Shown: piece after piece, positions 51,793 through 60,338 of the stretch | Layout: the number at the start of each line of letters is the position of its first letter | How positions within the stretch are numbered: position 1 is the first letter of the stretch | Assembly: GCF_022180385.2 (NCBI RefSeq) | Contig: NZ_BQME02000002.1 | Span: 124,001 to 188,000 of the forward strand | Origin: Paenibacillus sp. L3-i20 | Lineage (GTDB): Bacteria > Bacillota > Bacilli > Paenibacillales > Paenibacillaceae | Direction of reading: 5' to 3' | DNA length: 64,000 nucleotides | Translations under genes and position numbers: made by a program | Notes under the pieces: generated by a model | Databases searched by the model: none | What the model was told of the DNA's origin: nothing | Seen by the model: the letters and a program-made list of their open reading frames with translations, nothing else

Positions 51793-52890
51793 ATGGCAAA
51801 AGCGCGATCTGCCCCAGACATTTGGTTAATAACTGCAATAGGGCTAATTCTTGCAATAGGTCTCGTAATGGTATACAGCGCGAGTGCTGTTCTTGCTTTT
51901 CATGAATTTGGTGATCGTTTCTACTTTGTGAAACGACAGCTTTTGTTTGCCGGACTAGGGATAGGTGCGTTAATATTTACGATGAACGCTCATTATTCGA
52001 TTTGGAAAAAGTGGGCGCCAGCAGCGTTAATTGTGTGCTTTGGCTTGCTTGTCATAGTTCTTATTCCGGGGATTGGCGTCGTACGCGGTGGAGCGCGCAG
52101 TTGGTTGGGTATTAGCTCTTTCGGCATCCAACCTTCAGAGTTTATGAAGCTGGCGATGATTATTTTTTTATCAAAATGGTTGTCCGAGAAGCAATCTACA
52201 ATAACGCAGTTTAGAAAAGGACTCATGCCGCCATTAGGTTTTGTAGGTCTTGCATTCGGCATCATTATGCTTCAGCCTGATTTAGGCACTGGTGCCGTCA
52301 TGATGGGTGCTTCGCTTATTCTTATTTTTACTGCTGGTGCTAGAATAGCGCATCTTGGCGGCTTGGCACTTGTCGGCGTTGTCGGGTTTGTTGGACTAAT
52401 ATTAGCCGCACCGTATCGATTAGCGAGAATTACATCCTTTCTTGATCCGTGGGCTGACCCTCTAGGGGGAGGCTATCAAATTATTCAGTCCTTGTTCGCA
52501 ATCGGGCCAGGAGGTTTAGTTGGTCTTGGTCTTGGTATGAGCAGGCAAAAGTATAGTTATTTGCCGGAGCCGCAGACGGACTTTATTTTCTCTATTTTGG
52601 CAGAGGAACTGGGCTTTATTGGGGGTGTCGCATTAATATTGTTATTTCTGATCGTCGTATGGCGCGGAATACGCGCAGCGATCGGTGCCCCAGATACGTT
52701 TGGAAGTCTGCTCGCAGTTGGCATTACTAGTATTATTGGCGTACAAGTAATGATTAATATCGGTGTTGTGATCGGTATGATGCCTGTTACAGGTATTACA
52801 CTGCCACTGGTCAGCTACGGCGGTTCTTCACTAACGCTCCTGCTTACAGCACTGGGCATTCTACTTAATATATCCCGTTATTCGAGGTGA
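51793..52890 (+). CDS. spoVE: SEDS-family glycosyltransferase SpoVE/FtsW
   Basis: A 365-residue ten-helix SEDS protein polymerising lipid II. Motifs: IGLVMVYSASAVLAF, IGVVRGGARSWLGI, FGIQPSEFMKLAMI, QPDLGTGAVM, GPGGLVGLGLGMSRQKYSYLPEPQTDFIFSILAEELGF, and PLVSYGGSS. In Bacilli the copy inside the dcw cluster is normally SpoVE, partner of SpoVD in cortex synthesis; it could also serve as FtsW if no other copy exists. The ATG at 51793 has AAGAGGTG at a normal distance, unlike the GTG at 51784. Confidence 0.92.
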   Translation: MAKARSAPDIWLITAIGLILAIGLVMVYSASAVLAFHEFGDRFYFVKRQLLFAGLGIGALIFTMNAHYSIWKKWAPAALIVCFGLLVIVLIPGIGVVRGGARSWLGISSFGIQPSEFMKLAMIIFLSKWLSEKQSTITQFRKGLMPPLGFVGLAFGIIMLQPDLGTGAVMMGASLILIFTAGARIAHLGGLALVGVVGFVGLILAAPYRLARITSFLDPWADPLGGGYQIIQSLFAIGPGGLVGLGLGMSRQKYSYLPEPQTDFIFSILAEELGFIGGVALILLFLIVVWRGIRAAIGAPDTFGSLLAVGITSIIGVQVMINIGVVIGMMPVTGITLPLVSYGGSSLTLLLTALGILLNISRYSR

Positions 52891-52897
52891 GATTTAT

Positions 52898-54007
52898 ATG
52901 CGTATCGTGTTGACTGGAGGAGGAACGGGCGGCCATATTTATCCGGCTGTCGCCGTTGGCAAACATATGTTGCAGAACGATCCGGACACGAAGCTTTTAT
53001 ATATTGGCACAGCCAAAGGGCTAGAAAGTAAAGTTGTTCCCGAACAAGGAATTGACTTTGAGTCTATAGAGATTACAGGTTTCCGGAGAAAGTTATCGTT
53101 CGAAAATGTAAAAACGGTGGTGCGTTTCCTTAAAGGTGTTCAACGTTCCAAAGAAATATTGCGTTCATTCAAGCCAGATGTCGTTGTTGGTACAGGTGGC
53201 TATGTATGTGGACCGGTCGTTTACGCTGCGGCTAAACTTGGTATACCTACATTTATTCATGAACAAAATGCAATTCCGGGATTAACTAATCAATTTTTAT
53301 CCCGTTACGCTGATCATATTGGAGTAAGCTTTCAAGAATCGAAGTCCCATTTCCCAAAGGCGAAAAAAACGTCATTCACAGGTAACCCCTGTGCAACAAA
53401 TGTACTTAGAGGGATCGCTGGCATGGGGCTGCAATCGTTAGGGCTGCCACTGGATACTCGCCTTGTGTTAATTGTTGGAGGAAGCCGTGGTGCAAGAGCG
53501 CTTAATGAAGCTGTCATTGAGATGGCACCTAGCTTAAATACGTTAAGCGGCGCACACGTAGTTTTTGTTACGGGCGATATTTATTACAAGTCAACTGTAG
53601 AACGATTACATGTCGTTACATCTTCATATAACAGCAATCTTACATTAGTTCCTTATTTACACAATATGGCGGATGTTCTGAGGGATTCGACACTCGTTAT
53701 CGGTCGTTCAGGCGCTTCCTCATTGGCAGAAATTACGGCATTAGGACTCCCATCGATATTGATTCCATCACCCAATGTGACAAATAATCATCAGGAGGCT
53801 AATGCACGCAGTCTAGAGGCAGCTGGAGCCGCGGAAATTGTATTAGAACGGGAGCTTAGCGGGGATAAGCTTCTGCACAGAATAGAGAGCTTATTGAGTG
53901 ATGAGGAAAGAATGAAAGTAATGTCTCGAGCCTCTGGAACACTCGCTGTCCCGGACTCTGCCGCATTAATTGCAGAACAGTTGAAGCAATTGAAGAGCTT
54001 GAGGTAA
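52898..54007 (+). CDS. murG: Lipid II synthase MurG
   Basis: A 369-residue GT28 glycosyltransferase adding GlcNAc to lipid I on the inner membrane face. Motifs: VLTGGGTGGHIYPAVAV (about 4-20), GTGGYVCGPVV, HEQNAIPGLTNQFL, VGGSRGARALNEAV, and the donor-binding LVIGRSGASSLAEITALGLPSILIPSP. It starts 7 bases after spoVE, so the two are co-transcribed. Confidence 0.96.
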   Translation: MRIVLTGGGTGGHIYPAVAVGKHMLQNDPDTKLLYIGTAKGLESKVVPEQGIDFESIEITGFRRKLSFENVKTVVRFLKGVQRSKEILRSFKPDVVVGTGGYVCGPVVYAAAKLGIPTFIHEQNAIPGLTNQFLSRYADHIGVSFQESKSHFPKAKKTSFTGNPCATNVLRGIAGMGLQSLGLPLDTRLVLIVGGSRGARALNEAVIEMAPSLNTLSGAHVVFVTGDIYYKSTVERLHVVTSSYNSNLTLVPYLHNMADVLRDSTLVIGRSGASSLAEITALGLPSILIPSPNVTNNHQEANARSLEAAGAAEIVLERELSGDKLLHRIESLLSDEERMKVMSRASGTLAVPDSAALIAEQLKQLKSLR

Positions 54008-54034
54008 AGTGGCAGCGCTAAGTAGGCGATTGTC

Positions 54035-54062
54035 ACACAACGAATTGTCAAGGCATAGAATA
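54035..54062 (+). promoter_or_regulatory. Candidate SigK-like promoter before murB
   Basis: AC (54035-54036), 17 bases, then CATAGAATA (54054-54062), fitting CATAnnnTA. It lies in the 157-base gap between murG and murB, the longest gap within the mur genes. Spacing is the same as at 46308. Confidence 0.35.
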
Positions 54063-54164
54063 CTTTATATTCGTGACCGTCACCTGCGGGAGCGGGATAT
54101 CACAATTTATAGGCTTTGAGCCTCAGCGAATGGCACTTACCGCAGATTGAAGGAGGTAGTCGCA

Positions 54165-55070
54165 ATGAATACATTTATAGCGGAATTGGAGCAAGCAAAT
54201 GTGGGCGAGCTTTTTTACAATGAACCGCTGTCTAAACACACAACATGGAAAATTGGCGGACCTGCCGATCTATTAATCCTTCCAAAGGGAAAAGAAGAGC
54301 TAATAACGATTGTGAAGCTGCTGCATAAACATGGGCTCGGTTGGACGAATTTGGGCCGTGGGTCGAATATGCTGGTCAGCGACAAAGGCGTTCGCGGTGT
54401 TGTGATTAAACCGGCCAATGGTTTCGATTACTTGCGTTTCGAAGGAACGACCGCAATTGCGGGTGCGTCCTACTCATTTATAAAGCTATCAGTATTGACG
54501 GGTAAACAAGGGCTGTCAGGTTTGGAATTCGCGGGGGGAATTCCGGGGACAGTTGGCGGAGCCGTCTATATGAACGCTGGAGCGCATGGATCGGATGTGT
54601 CACGTGTTTTTAAGTATGCTGACATTGTACTGGAGACAGGGGAATTGGTTCGATATGTTCGGGAAAATATGCGCTTTTCATACCGACACACCGTTCTACA
54701 TGAATTAAAGGGTTTCGTATTAGAAGCAGCCTTTGAGCTTGAAGAAGGTGATCGGATAGAGATCGCATCTGCACTTGCCTCTCACAAAGAGCGGAGACTA
54801 AGAACTCAGCCCTTGCAATTGCCTTGCGCTGGAAGCGTCTTTCGTAATCCGTCCGGCGATTTCGCTGCTAGACTCATCCAAGAGGCAGAACTGAAAGGGT
54901 TCCAAATTGGAGGAGCGCAAGTATCTGAACTACACGCCAATTTTATTGTAAACACCGGGAATGCGACAGCTAGAGACGTTCTCGCCTTAATGTCCCATAT
55001 CCAGAGCACTGTGGAGCAACGCTTCGGCGTTAGTCTAGTGCCAGAGGTATTAGTGGTAGGCGAGCGGTAA
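54165..55070 (+). CDS. murB: UDP-N-acetylenolpyruvoylglucosamine reductase MurB
   Basis: A 301-residue FAD enzyme reducing the enolpyruvyl group to make UDP-MurNAc. Motifs: LSKHTTWKIGGPADLL, LGRGSNMLVSDKGVRGVVIK, GLEFAGGIPGTVGGAVYMNAG, the CAGSVFRNP segment with the proton donor Ser, and HANFIVNTGNATARDV. It is the type II form typical of Firmicutes. AAGGAGGT precedes the ATG at 54165; the earlier GTG/ATG frame positions lack a site. murA follows after 15 bases. Confidence 0.96.
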   Translation: MNTFIAELEQANVGELFYNEPLSKHTTWKIGGPADLLILPKGKEELITIVKLLHKHGLGWTNLGRGSNMLVSDKGVRGVVIKPANGFDYLRFEGTTAIAGASYSFIKLSVLTGKQGLSGLEFAGGIPGTVGGAVYMNAGAHGSDVSRVFKYADIVLETGELVRYVRENMRFSYRHTVLHELKGFVLEAAFELEEGDRIEIASALASHKERRLRTQPLQLPCAGSVFRNPSGDFAARLIQEAELKGFQIGGAQVSELHANFIVNTGNATARDVLALMSHIQSTVEQRFGVSLVPEVLVVGER

Positions 55071-55085
55071 TTCGGAGGTGATACA

Positions 55086-56354
55086 TTGGACAAATTGGTT
55101 ATTGAAGGCGGGAAACCCCTCTCAGGAACCATAGTTATCCAAGGAGCGAAAAATGCCGCCTTACCGATATTGGCTGCCAGTTTGCTGGCTGAAGGTACGA
55201 TAACGATTGATTCCGTACCTCATTTGCTTGATATCGACGTCATGCTGAACATTTTGCGCGAACTAGGATGCCGTGCCGAACATACGGGAGATACTGTGGT
55301 GCTTGATACAACAACTCTACACACATCCCATGTGCCGGAAACTTTGATGAAACAGATGCGTTCTTCCATCTTCTTGATGGGTCCGCTTCTCTCGCGATTT
55401 GGCGAAACTCAGGTTTACCTGCCTGGTGGATGTGCGATCGGTGAACGGAAAATTGATCTGCATCTAGAGGGCTTGCAAGCACTTGGAGCTGATATTGAAG
55501 AGATTGGTAATCGCATTATTTGCCGTGCCGATAAGCTGCAAGGTGCAGATATCCATCTCAGCTTCCCAAGTGTAGGTGCAACGGAAAATATAATGATGGC
55601 TGCAGTTCTTGCTGAAGGGCGAACGACGCTTAGCAATGCTGCACGCGAGCCTGAAATTCAAGATTTACAACGTTTCTTAAACGCAATGGGCGCCAAAATT
55701 ATGGGAGCAGGTACGGATACCATTACGATTGAAGGCGTTGCTAAATTAACACCTTGCAGATATAAGGTCATTCCAGATCGAATTGTTACAGGAACGATAA
55801 TGGTTGCGGCAGCTGCTACACGCGGTGTAGTCACGCTCCAGCAAGCGCAGCCTACTCACTTATCCTCTCTTATACATGTTCTACGCCGCGCAGGTGTTCA
55901 AATTATCGTCGACGGTGATATAATAAAAGTTGGTAGTGCAACTAGACCAAAGGCAGTAGAGCGCATCGTTACTTCACCATATCCTGCCTTCCCAACGGAC
56001 TTACAATCGCAGGTGATGGTTCTATTAGCACTTGCAGATGGAGTTAGTATTTTGAAGGAAACGATATTCGAAGGTCGACTCAAGCATGTGGATGAGTTAT
56101 CAAGAATGGGCGCTGATATTCGCGTCGATCTTAATGCAGCTTTCATAAGAGGGGTCCCGCGTCTATATGGAGCTACTGTAGAAGCAACTGACTTACGTGC
56201 TGGCGCAGCACTTGTTATAGCTGGCTTAGCCGCCCAGGGTAGAACGGTTGTTGAGCAAGTGCATCATATTGATCGCGGCTACGACAGAATTGAGACGATG
56301 CTTTCTAGATTAGGGGCTCGCATTTCACGGTATTCACCAGTGCCTAATAATTAA
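55086..56354 (+). CDS. murA: UDP-GlcNAc 1-carboxyvinyltransferase MurA
   Basis: A 422-residue enzyme for the first committed step of peptidoglycan synthesis, transferring enolpyruvate from PEP to UDP-GlcNAc. QGAKNAALPILAASLLAEG at the start, the fosfomycin-target Cys116 in LPGGCAIGERKIDLH, and DLRAGAALVIAGLAA near the C-terminus are diagnostic. The start is TTG with GGAGGTGATACA directly upstream. In B. subtilis murA is not in the dcw cluster, while in this type of genome it sits between murB and divIB. Confidence 0.96.
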   Translation: MDKLVIEGGKPLSGTIVIQGAKNAALPILAASLLAEGTITIDSVPHLLDIDVMLNILRELGCRAEHTGDTVVLDTTTLHTSHVPETLMKQMRSSIFLMGPLLSRFGETQVYLPGGCAIGERKIDLHLEGLQALGADIEEIGNRIICRADKLQGADIHLSFPSVGATENIMMAAVLAEGRTTLSNAAREPEIQDLQRFLNAMGAKIMGAGTDTITIEGVAKLTPCRYKVIPDRIVTGTIMVAAAATRGVVTLQQAQPTHLSSLIHVLRRAGVQIIVDGDIIKVGSATRPKAVERIVTSPYPAFPTDLQSQVMVLLALADGVSILKETIFEGRLKHVDELSRMGADIRVDLNAAFIRGVPRLYGATVEATDLRAGAALVIAGLAAQGRTVVEQVHHIDRGYDRIETMLSRLGARISRYSPVPNN

Positions 56355-56488
56355 CTATATGCGCGGTAGTAGTAAGATAGAAACGATAGGCTTCCTCATC
56401 GCTAGCAAACTTATAACGTGATACAACGTGACGGGTTGCAACGCATTTTGTGAGGAGGCTGACGTTTCTAGGAAAAGAGGGACAAGTT

Positions 56489-57241
56489 ATGAGTATGCAA
56501 ATGCCTGTGCTAAAGGAGCCTGCTCGCAAACGCAAAGGCAATAAAAAGCTACTTGCCGTTCTATTTCTATTGTTTGTAGCTATACTGACCGTACTGTTTT
56601 TTAATTCATCCATTAGTAAAATTTCTGACATCCAAATTACAGGCACACATTTTACTACAAATGAGGAAATTATACTTGCTTCTGGGATAAAAATGGGAGA
56701 TGCCTTTTTTCAAACTTCCTCCACTACTATAGCGGAAATGGTGAAAAAAAAGCCTCAAGTGGAATCGGTAGATGTCATAAAGGTGTTCCCTGGAATTATA
56801 AAAATTACAGTTAGAGAATACCCTGTTGTTGCATTTGAGCTTACTGAGCAAGGAAAGTTGACAGCATTGCTTTCAAATGGGACAAGTGTGGAAGCTGTTC
56901 ATGGGGGGAACCAACTGCTTGATAAACCAATCTTGTCTGGTTGGAGTGCTGATGATCCTATTAAGCTTAAATTGACGAAGCAATTGGCGCTAATTCCTAT
57001 TAAACAACTTTCAGACTTATCTGAAATTACTCCAATACCGTCCAAGGCCTATCCTGATCGTATTCGAATATATACGAGGACGAAATTCGAAGTCGTTACT
57101 GCGGTATCTGTTCTTCCTGAAAAGATCGAAGCGCTTAATGCTGTAATCGAAACACAAGAGCCTGGTAAAATTACAATGTTGCTAGCAGACACATATGTTC
57201 CTTTCGGCGTAGAAGATGGAGAAAATATACAATCTAATTAA
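56489..57241 (+). CDS. divIB: Cell division protein DivIB/FtsQ
   Basis: A 250-residue bitopic protein: a basic cytoplasmic N-terminus (KEPARKRKGNKK), a transmembrane helix (LLAVLFLLFVAILTVLFF), then the POTRA domain (about 58-128; ISKISDIQITGTHFTTNEEI and VESVDVIKVFPGIIKITVREYPVVAFE) and the beta domain. It stabilises the FtsL-DivIC complex at the septum. AGAGGG precedes the ATG at 56489. In B. subtilis ylxW, ylxX and sbp follow; none is present here, and a 293-base gap leads to ftsA. Confidence 0.92.
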   Translation: MSMQMPVLKEPARKRKGNKKLLAVLFLLFVAILTVLFFNSSISKISDIQITGTHFTTNEEIILASGIKMGDAFFQTSSTTIAEMVKKKPQVESVDVIKVFPGIIKITVREYPVVAFELTEQGKLTALLSNGTSVEAVHGGNQLLDKPILSGWSADDPIKLKLTKQLALIPIKQLSDLSEITPIPSKAYPDRIRIYTRTKFEVVTAVSVLPEKIEALNAVIETQEPGKITMLLADTYVPFGVEDGENIQSN

Positions 57242-57434
57242 AATTAGACTACTCAATAGCTTGAAAGAATGGTAGAATTTTAATTATGACGCTAGAAGAA
57301 TAGCGCTGTGTAAAGCACTTTTGCCTGATTGTACGTCGAGATCTTCAGCTTAACAACTCATTCGATTAATTTTTCACCTCTTAGTCATTTTTCGACATAA
57401 CATTCATTAAAGTTATGAAAAATTTGTTGAAAAA

Positions 57435-57461
57435 AGAGGGAAAATATTAAGAGCGTTGAAT
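57435..57461 (+). promoter_or_regulatory. Candidate SigH promoter before ftsA
   Basis: AGAGGGAAA (57435-57443), 11 bases, GTTGAAT (57455-57461). This fits the SigH consensus (RnAGGAwWW, 11-12, RnnGAAT) at all but one defined base. B. subtilis ftsAZ has a SigH promoter that raises FtsZ for polar division, so the location agrees. The rest of the 293-base gap shows nothing clear to me. Confidence 0.55.
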
Positions 57462-57534
57462 AAGTAGATAGACTTAGTGAGAATTATCATATAAAGATGT
57501 ACTTATTATTATTTGGAAACGGAGGTGCCGCAAG

Positions 57535-58776
57535 TTGAGCAGCAATGACATCATCGTCAGTTTGGACATCGGTACATCCAAAGTTCGTGCTATTATTGGT
57601 GAATTGAGCAATGGAACCATTAATATTATTGGAGTTGGATCTGCCGACTCAGAGGGTATTCGCAAGGGAGCAATCGTCGATATTGACCAAACCGTACAAT
57701 CCATTCGTAATGCAGTTGAGCACGCGGAGCGCATGGTTGGCATTCAAATATCTGATGTATATGTAGGTATTCAAGGCAATCATATTGCATTGCAAACCAA
57801 TCATGGCGTTGTTGCAGTATCCAATGAGGATCGAGAAATTGGTGAAGAAGATATTGAACGTGTATTGCAAGCAGCTAAAGTAGTCGCACTCCCTCCAGAG
57901 CGTGAAATTATTAACTTAGTGCCTAAGCAATATTTAGTGGACGGTTTAGAGGGCATTTCCGATCCTAGAGGGATGATTGGTGTTCGACTCGAAGTCGAAG
58001 CAACTATTGTTACTGGAACGAAAACGGCCATACATAATTTAATGCGCTGTGTTGAGAAAGCTGGACTACGAATCAATGGTGTTATTTTGTTGTCCTTGGC
58101 GTCAGGTGTTATGTCTCTGACAAAAGACGAGAAGATGATAGGAACAGTTTTAGTTGATATTGGAGCAGGTTCCTGCACTATTGCTGTTTATGATCAGGGT
58201 GGTTTGGCTGCGATCTCTACTTTGCCGATTGGCGGAGAGTTCGTAACTAACGATATCGCCTATGGTTTGCGTACGCAAACCGATCAAGCAGAGAAGTTTA
58301 AACTTAAGTATGGATGTGCCAATACGATGGATGCAGCTGAGGATGTTAAATTCAAAGTGACGCGTATGGGCAGTAATTTGGAAAAAGAATTTTCCCAAAA
58401 GGATTTGGCTAGTATTATCGAGCCGCGTATGCAGGAAATATTCCAATTGATACGTCAGGAAGTTCGTCGTCTTGGTTATGGTGAGAAAGTGAACGGGTAC
58501 GTGCTTACGGGTGGTGCTGCTGCGCTTCCTGGAACAATAGCACTTGCTCAATCGGAGCTGGAATCATCCGTGCGAATTGCGTTGCCTGACTATATTGGTG
58601 TTAAAGATTCCTCCTATAGCAGCGGAGTTGGTATGATCCAATATGTGTCAAAATATATGGGGATCCGAGGCGGCGGCACCGTGAAGAAAACGGCAAGTCG
58701 CAAAGCCGGTCCTGCAGCCACATCTAAACCCGGTATGTTTGAAAGAATTAAAAATATGTTTAATGAATTTATTTGA
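57535..58776 (+). CDS. ftsA: Cell division protein FtsA
   Basis: A 413-residue actin-like ATPase that tethers FtsZ to the membrane. Actin-fold motifs: IVSLDIGTSKVRAIIGE (phosphate 1), the SHS2 1C domain (about 85-165), VLVDIGAGSCTIAVYDQGG (phosphate 2) and GYVLTGGAAALPGTIALAQ (adenosine). The C-terminal MFERIKNMFNEFI is the amphipathic membrane-targeting helix after a basic linker. The start is TTG with GGAGGTG 7 bases upstream. ftsZ follows after 17 bases. Confidence 0.96.
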   Translation: MSSNDIIVSLDIGTSKVRAIIGELSNGTINIIGVGSADSEGIRKGAIVDIDQTVQSIRNAVEHAERMVGIQISDVYVGIQGNHIALQTNHGVVAVSNEDREIGEEDIERVLQAAKVVALPPEREIINLVPKQYLVDGLEGISDPRGMIGVRLEVEATIVTGTKTAIHNLMRCVEKAGLRINGVILLSLASGVMSLTKDEKMIGTVLVDIGAGSCTIAVYDQGGLAAISTLPIGGEFVTNDIAYGLRTQTDQAEKFKLKYGCANTMDAAEDVKFKVTRMGSNLEKEFSQKDLASIIEPRMQEIFQLIRQEVRRLGYGEKVNGYVLTGGAAALPGTIALAQSELESSVRIALPDYIGVKDSSYSSGVGMIQYVSKYMGIRGGGTVKKTASRKAGPAATSKPGMFERIKNMFNEFI

Positions 58777-58793
58777 CTGGGGGATTATGAGAG

Positions 58794-59912
58794 ATGTTGG
58801 AATTCGATATGGAGCTTGAAGCGCTCGCTCAAATAAAAGTAATAGGTGTAGGCGGCGGCGGCAGCAATGCAGTCAACCGTATGATAGAAAATGGCGTACA
58901 GGGTGTTGATTTTATTACAGTCAACACAGATGCTCAAGCACTTCATCTTGCGAAGTCTGAGCATAAGCTGCAAATCGGAGATAAGCTGACACGTGGTCTT
59001 GGTGCTGGTGCAAATCCCGATGTTGGTAATAAAGCTGCAGAAGAATCACGCGAACTGATTGTAAATCAGTTGAAGGGTTCTGATATGGTATTTGTTACTG
59101 CGGGAATGGGTGGCGGAACAGGTACAGGCGCTGCTCCAGTTATCGCTGAAATTGCTCGTGAATGTGGAGCGCTTACAGTTGGTATCGTAACACGTCCTTT
59201 TACATTTGAAGGTCGTAAACGTTCTGGACAAGCTGAGCTTGGTATTGAAGCACTTAAGGAAAAAGTAGATACACTTATCGTTATTCCAAATGATCGTCTA
59301 TTAGAGATCGTTGATAAAAAAACACCAATGCTTGAAGCTTTCCGAGCAGCAGATAATGTTCTTAGACAAGCTGTACAAGGTATATCTGATCTAATCGCTG
59401 TTCCAGGTTTGATCAACCTTGACTTTGCAGATGTGAAGACAATTATGACGGAGCGCGGCTCAGCCCTTATGGGTATTGGTGTCGCTAATGGTGAGAATCG
59501 TGCAGCAGAAGCAGCTCGCAAAGCGATTATGAGTCCATTGCTAGAAACATCAATTGACGGAGCTCGTGGTGTAATTATGAATATTACTGGTGGAAGCAAC
59601 CTTTCACTATATGAAGTTAACGAAGCTGCAGAAATCGTCATTTCTGCATCTGATCCAGACGTAAATATGATTTTCGGTGCAATCATTGATGAAAACTTGA
59701 ACGATGATATTAAAGTAACTGTCATCGCAACAGGTTTCGAAGCTAAACCGAATCAACAGGCGCCTCGTCGTACGACAACGCTTGGATCGGAGCAAACAGA
59801 TACTAGAGCAACGAATGCTGCATCAAGCGTGAAGCCATTTGGTTCAGGTACTTCCAGCGATCAACTGGAAATTCCAGCATTTTTGCGCAAGCAACCTCGT
59901 AATGACAGATAG
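58794..59912 (+). CDS. ftsZ: Cell division GTPase FtsZ
   Basis: A 372-residue tubulin homologue forming the Z-ring. GTP-binding: [19 protein letters not shown] and the tubulin signature [14 protein letters not shown] (about 103-116); the T7 loop is [11 protein letters not shown] (about 205-215). A variable linker (about 318-355) and the conserved C-terminal peptide [15 protein letters not shown], which binds FtsA and other partners, close the protein. A strong terminator follows. Confidence 0.98.
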   Translation: MLEFDMELEALAQIKVIGVGGGGSNAVNRMIENGVQGVDFITVNTDAQALHLAKSEHKLQIGDKLTRGLGAGANPDVGNKAAEESRELIVNQLKGSDMVFVTAGMGGGTGTGAAPVIAEIARECGALTVGIVTRPFTFEGRKRSGQAELGIEALKEKVDTLIVIPNDRLLEIVDKKTPMLEAFRAADNVLRQAVQGISDLIAVPGLINLDFADVKTIMTERGSALMGIGVANGENRAAEAARKAIMSPLLETSIDGARGVIMNITGGSNLSLYEVNEAAEIVISASDPDVNMIFGAIIDENLNDDIKVTVIATGFEAKPNQQAPRRTTTLGSEQTDTRATNAASSVKPFGSGTSSDQLEIPAFLRKQPRNDR

Positions 59913-59932
59913 TAATTTTTATAGAAGCTCTT

Positions 59933-59968
59933 ACTAAGGTTATTGAACCTTAGTAAGAGCTTCTTTTT
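59933..59968 (+). terminator. Terminator of the dcw operon
   Basis: AGAAGCTCTTACTAAGGTT? arm: positions 59933-59942 onward pair with the exact complement ending at 59963 around an ATTG-type loop, followed by TTTTT. This is the first strong intrinsic terminator since mraZ. Confidence 0.93.
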
Positions 59969-59985
59969 ATAAATACAACAATTTA

Positions 59986-60069
59986 TAAGTTTGTTATTTT
60001 ATAAATGACATATAGTTCTCAGCGAAGCGATAGCTAAGCCTCCAAAGGACAGTTTAGCCATTTACGCTT
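59986..60069 (+). repeat. 84-nt intergenic repeat, copy B
   Basis: Gap-free match to 31330-31413 (68 of 84 positions by hand). The hairpin GCTAAG...TTTAGC is retained with one G-T pair, and the outer arms AAGCG and CGCTT can pair. It lies in the 426-base gap between ftsZ and spoIIGA, after the terminator, in the same strand orientation relative to an upstream terminator as copy A. Confidence 0.65.
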
Positions 60070-60101
60070 TCCACAAAAGAATGTACGAAAAGTAGAGTGA
60101 A

Positions 60102-60146
60102 AGAGGATTGTCTATGAGATCAATTATGATCTTAGGGCAATCCTCT
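60102..60146 (+). other. Terminator-like hairpin downstream of repeat B
   Basis: AGAGGATTG (60102-60110) and CAATCCTCT (60138-60146) form a perfect 9-bp outer stem, with GAGATCA and TGATCTT inside. TATT follows instead of a long T-run. It could be the 3' end of a small transcript starting near the repeat. Confidence 0.5.
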
Positions 60147-60201
60147 TATTAATATAGGGATAGATTTATCATTTCACCAATAGAGTCGTTTCTTTTTTGA
60201 T

Positions 60202-60270
60202 TTGTCGACAAAAAAAGATGGCTAATGTCGTCATGAATAGACAGACTTTGAAATAGGATTACAATATACT
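60202..60270 (+). promoter_or_regulatory. spoIIGA: Spo0A-type promoter of spoIIGA
   Basis: TTGTCGAC (60202-60209) and TGTCGTC (60226-60232) resemble 0A boxes (TGTCGAA). They lie upstream of TAGACA (60238-60243) and TATACT (60265-60270), each 5 of 6 to the SigA consensus but separated by 21 bases. The B. subtilis spoIIG promoter is known for the same abnormal spacing (22 bases), which makes it dependent on Spo0A-phosphate. Confidence 0.65.
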
Positions 60271-60338
60271 AGTCTCAATCGTTCTCCCGAGCTAACGGAC
60301 TCGAGCGGATTCACCGGAAAGGGAGGAAGGGGACGATA

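Noticed and set aside
59066..59725. 219-codon open frame on the minus strand inside ftsZ.
   Set aside because: It is antisense to a fully conserved gene, has no ribosome-binding site and has a low-complexity Ser/Ile-rich translation typical of a shadow frame.
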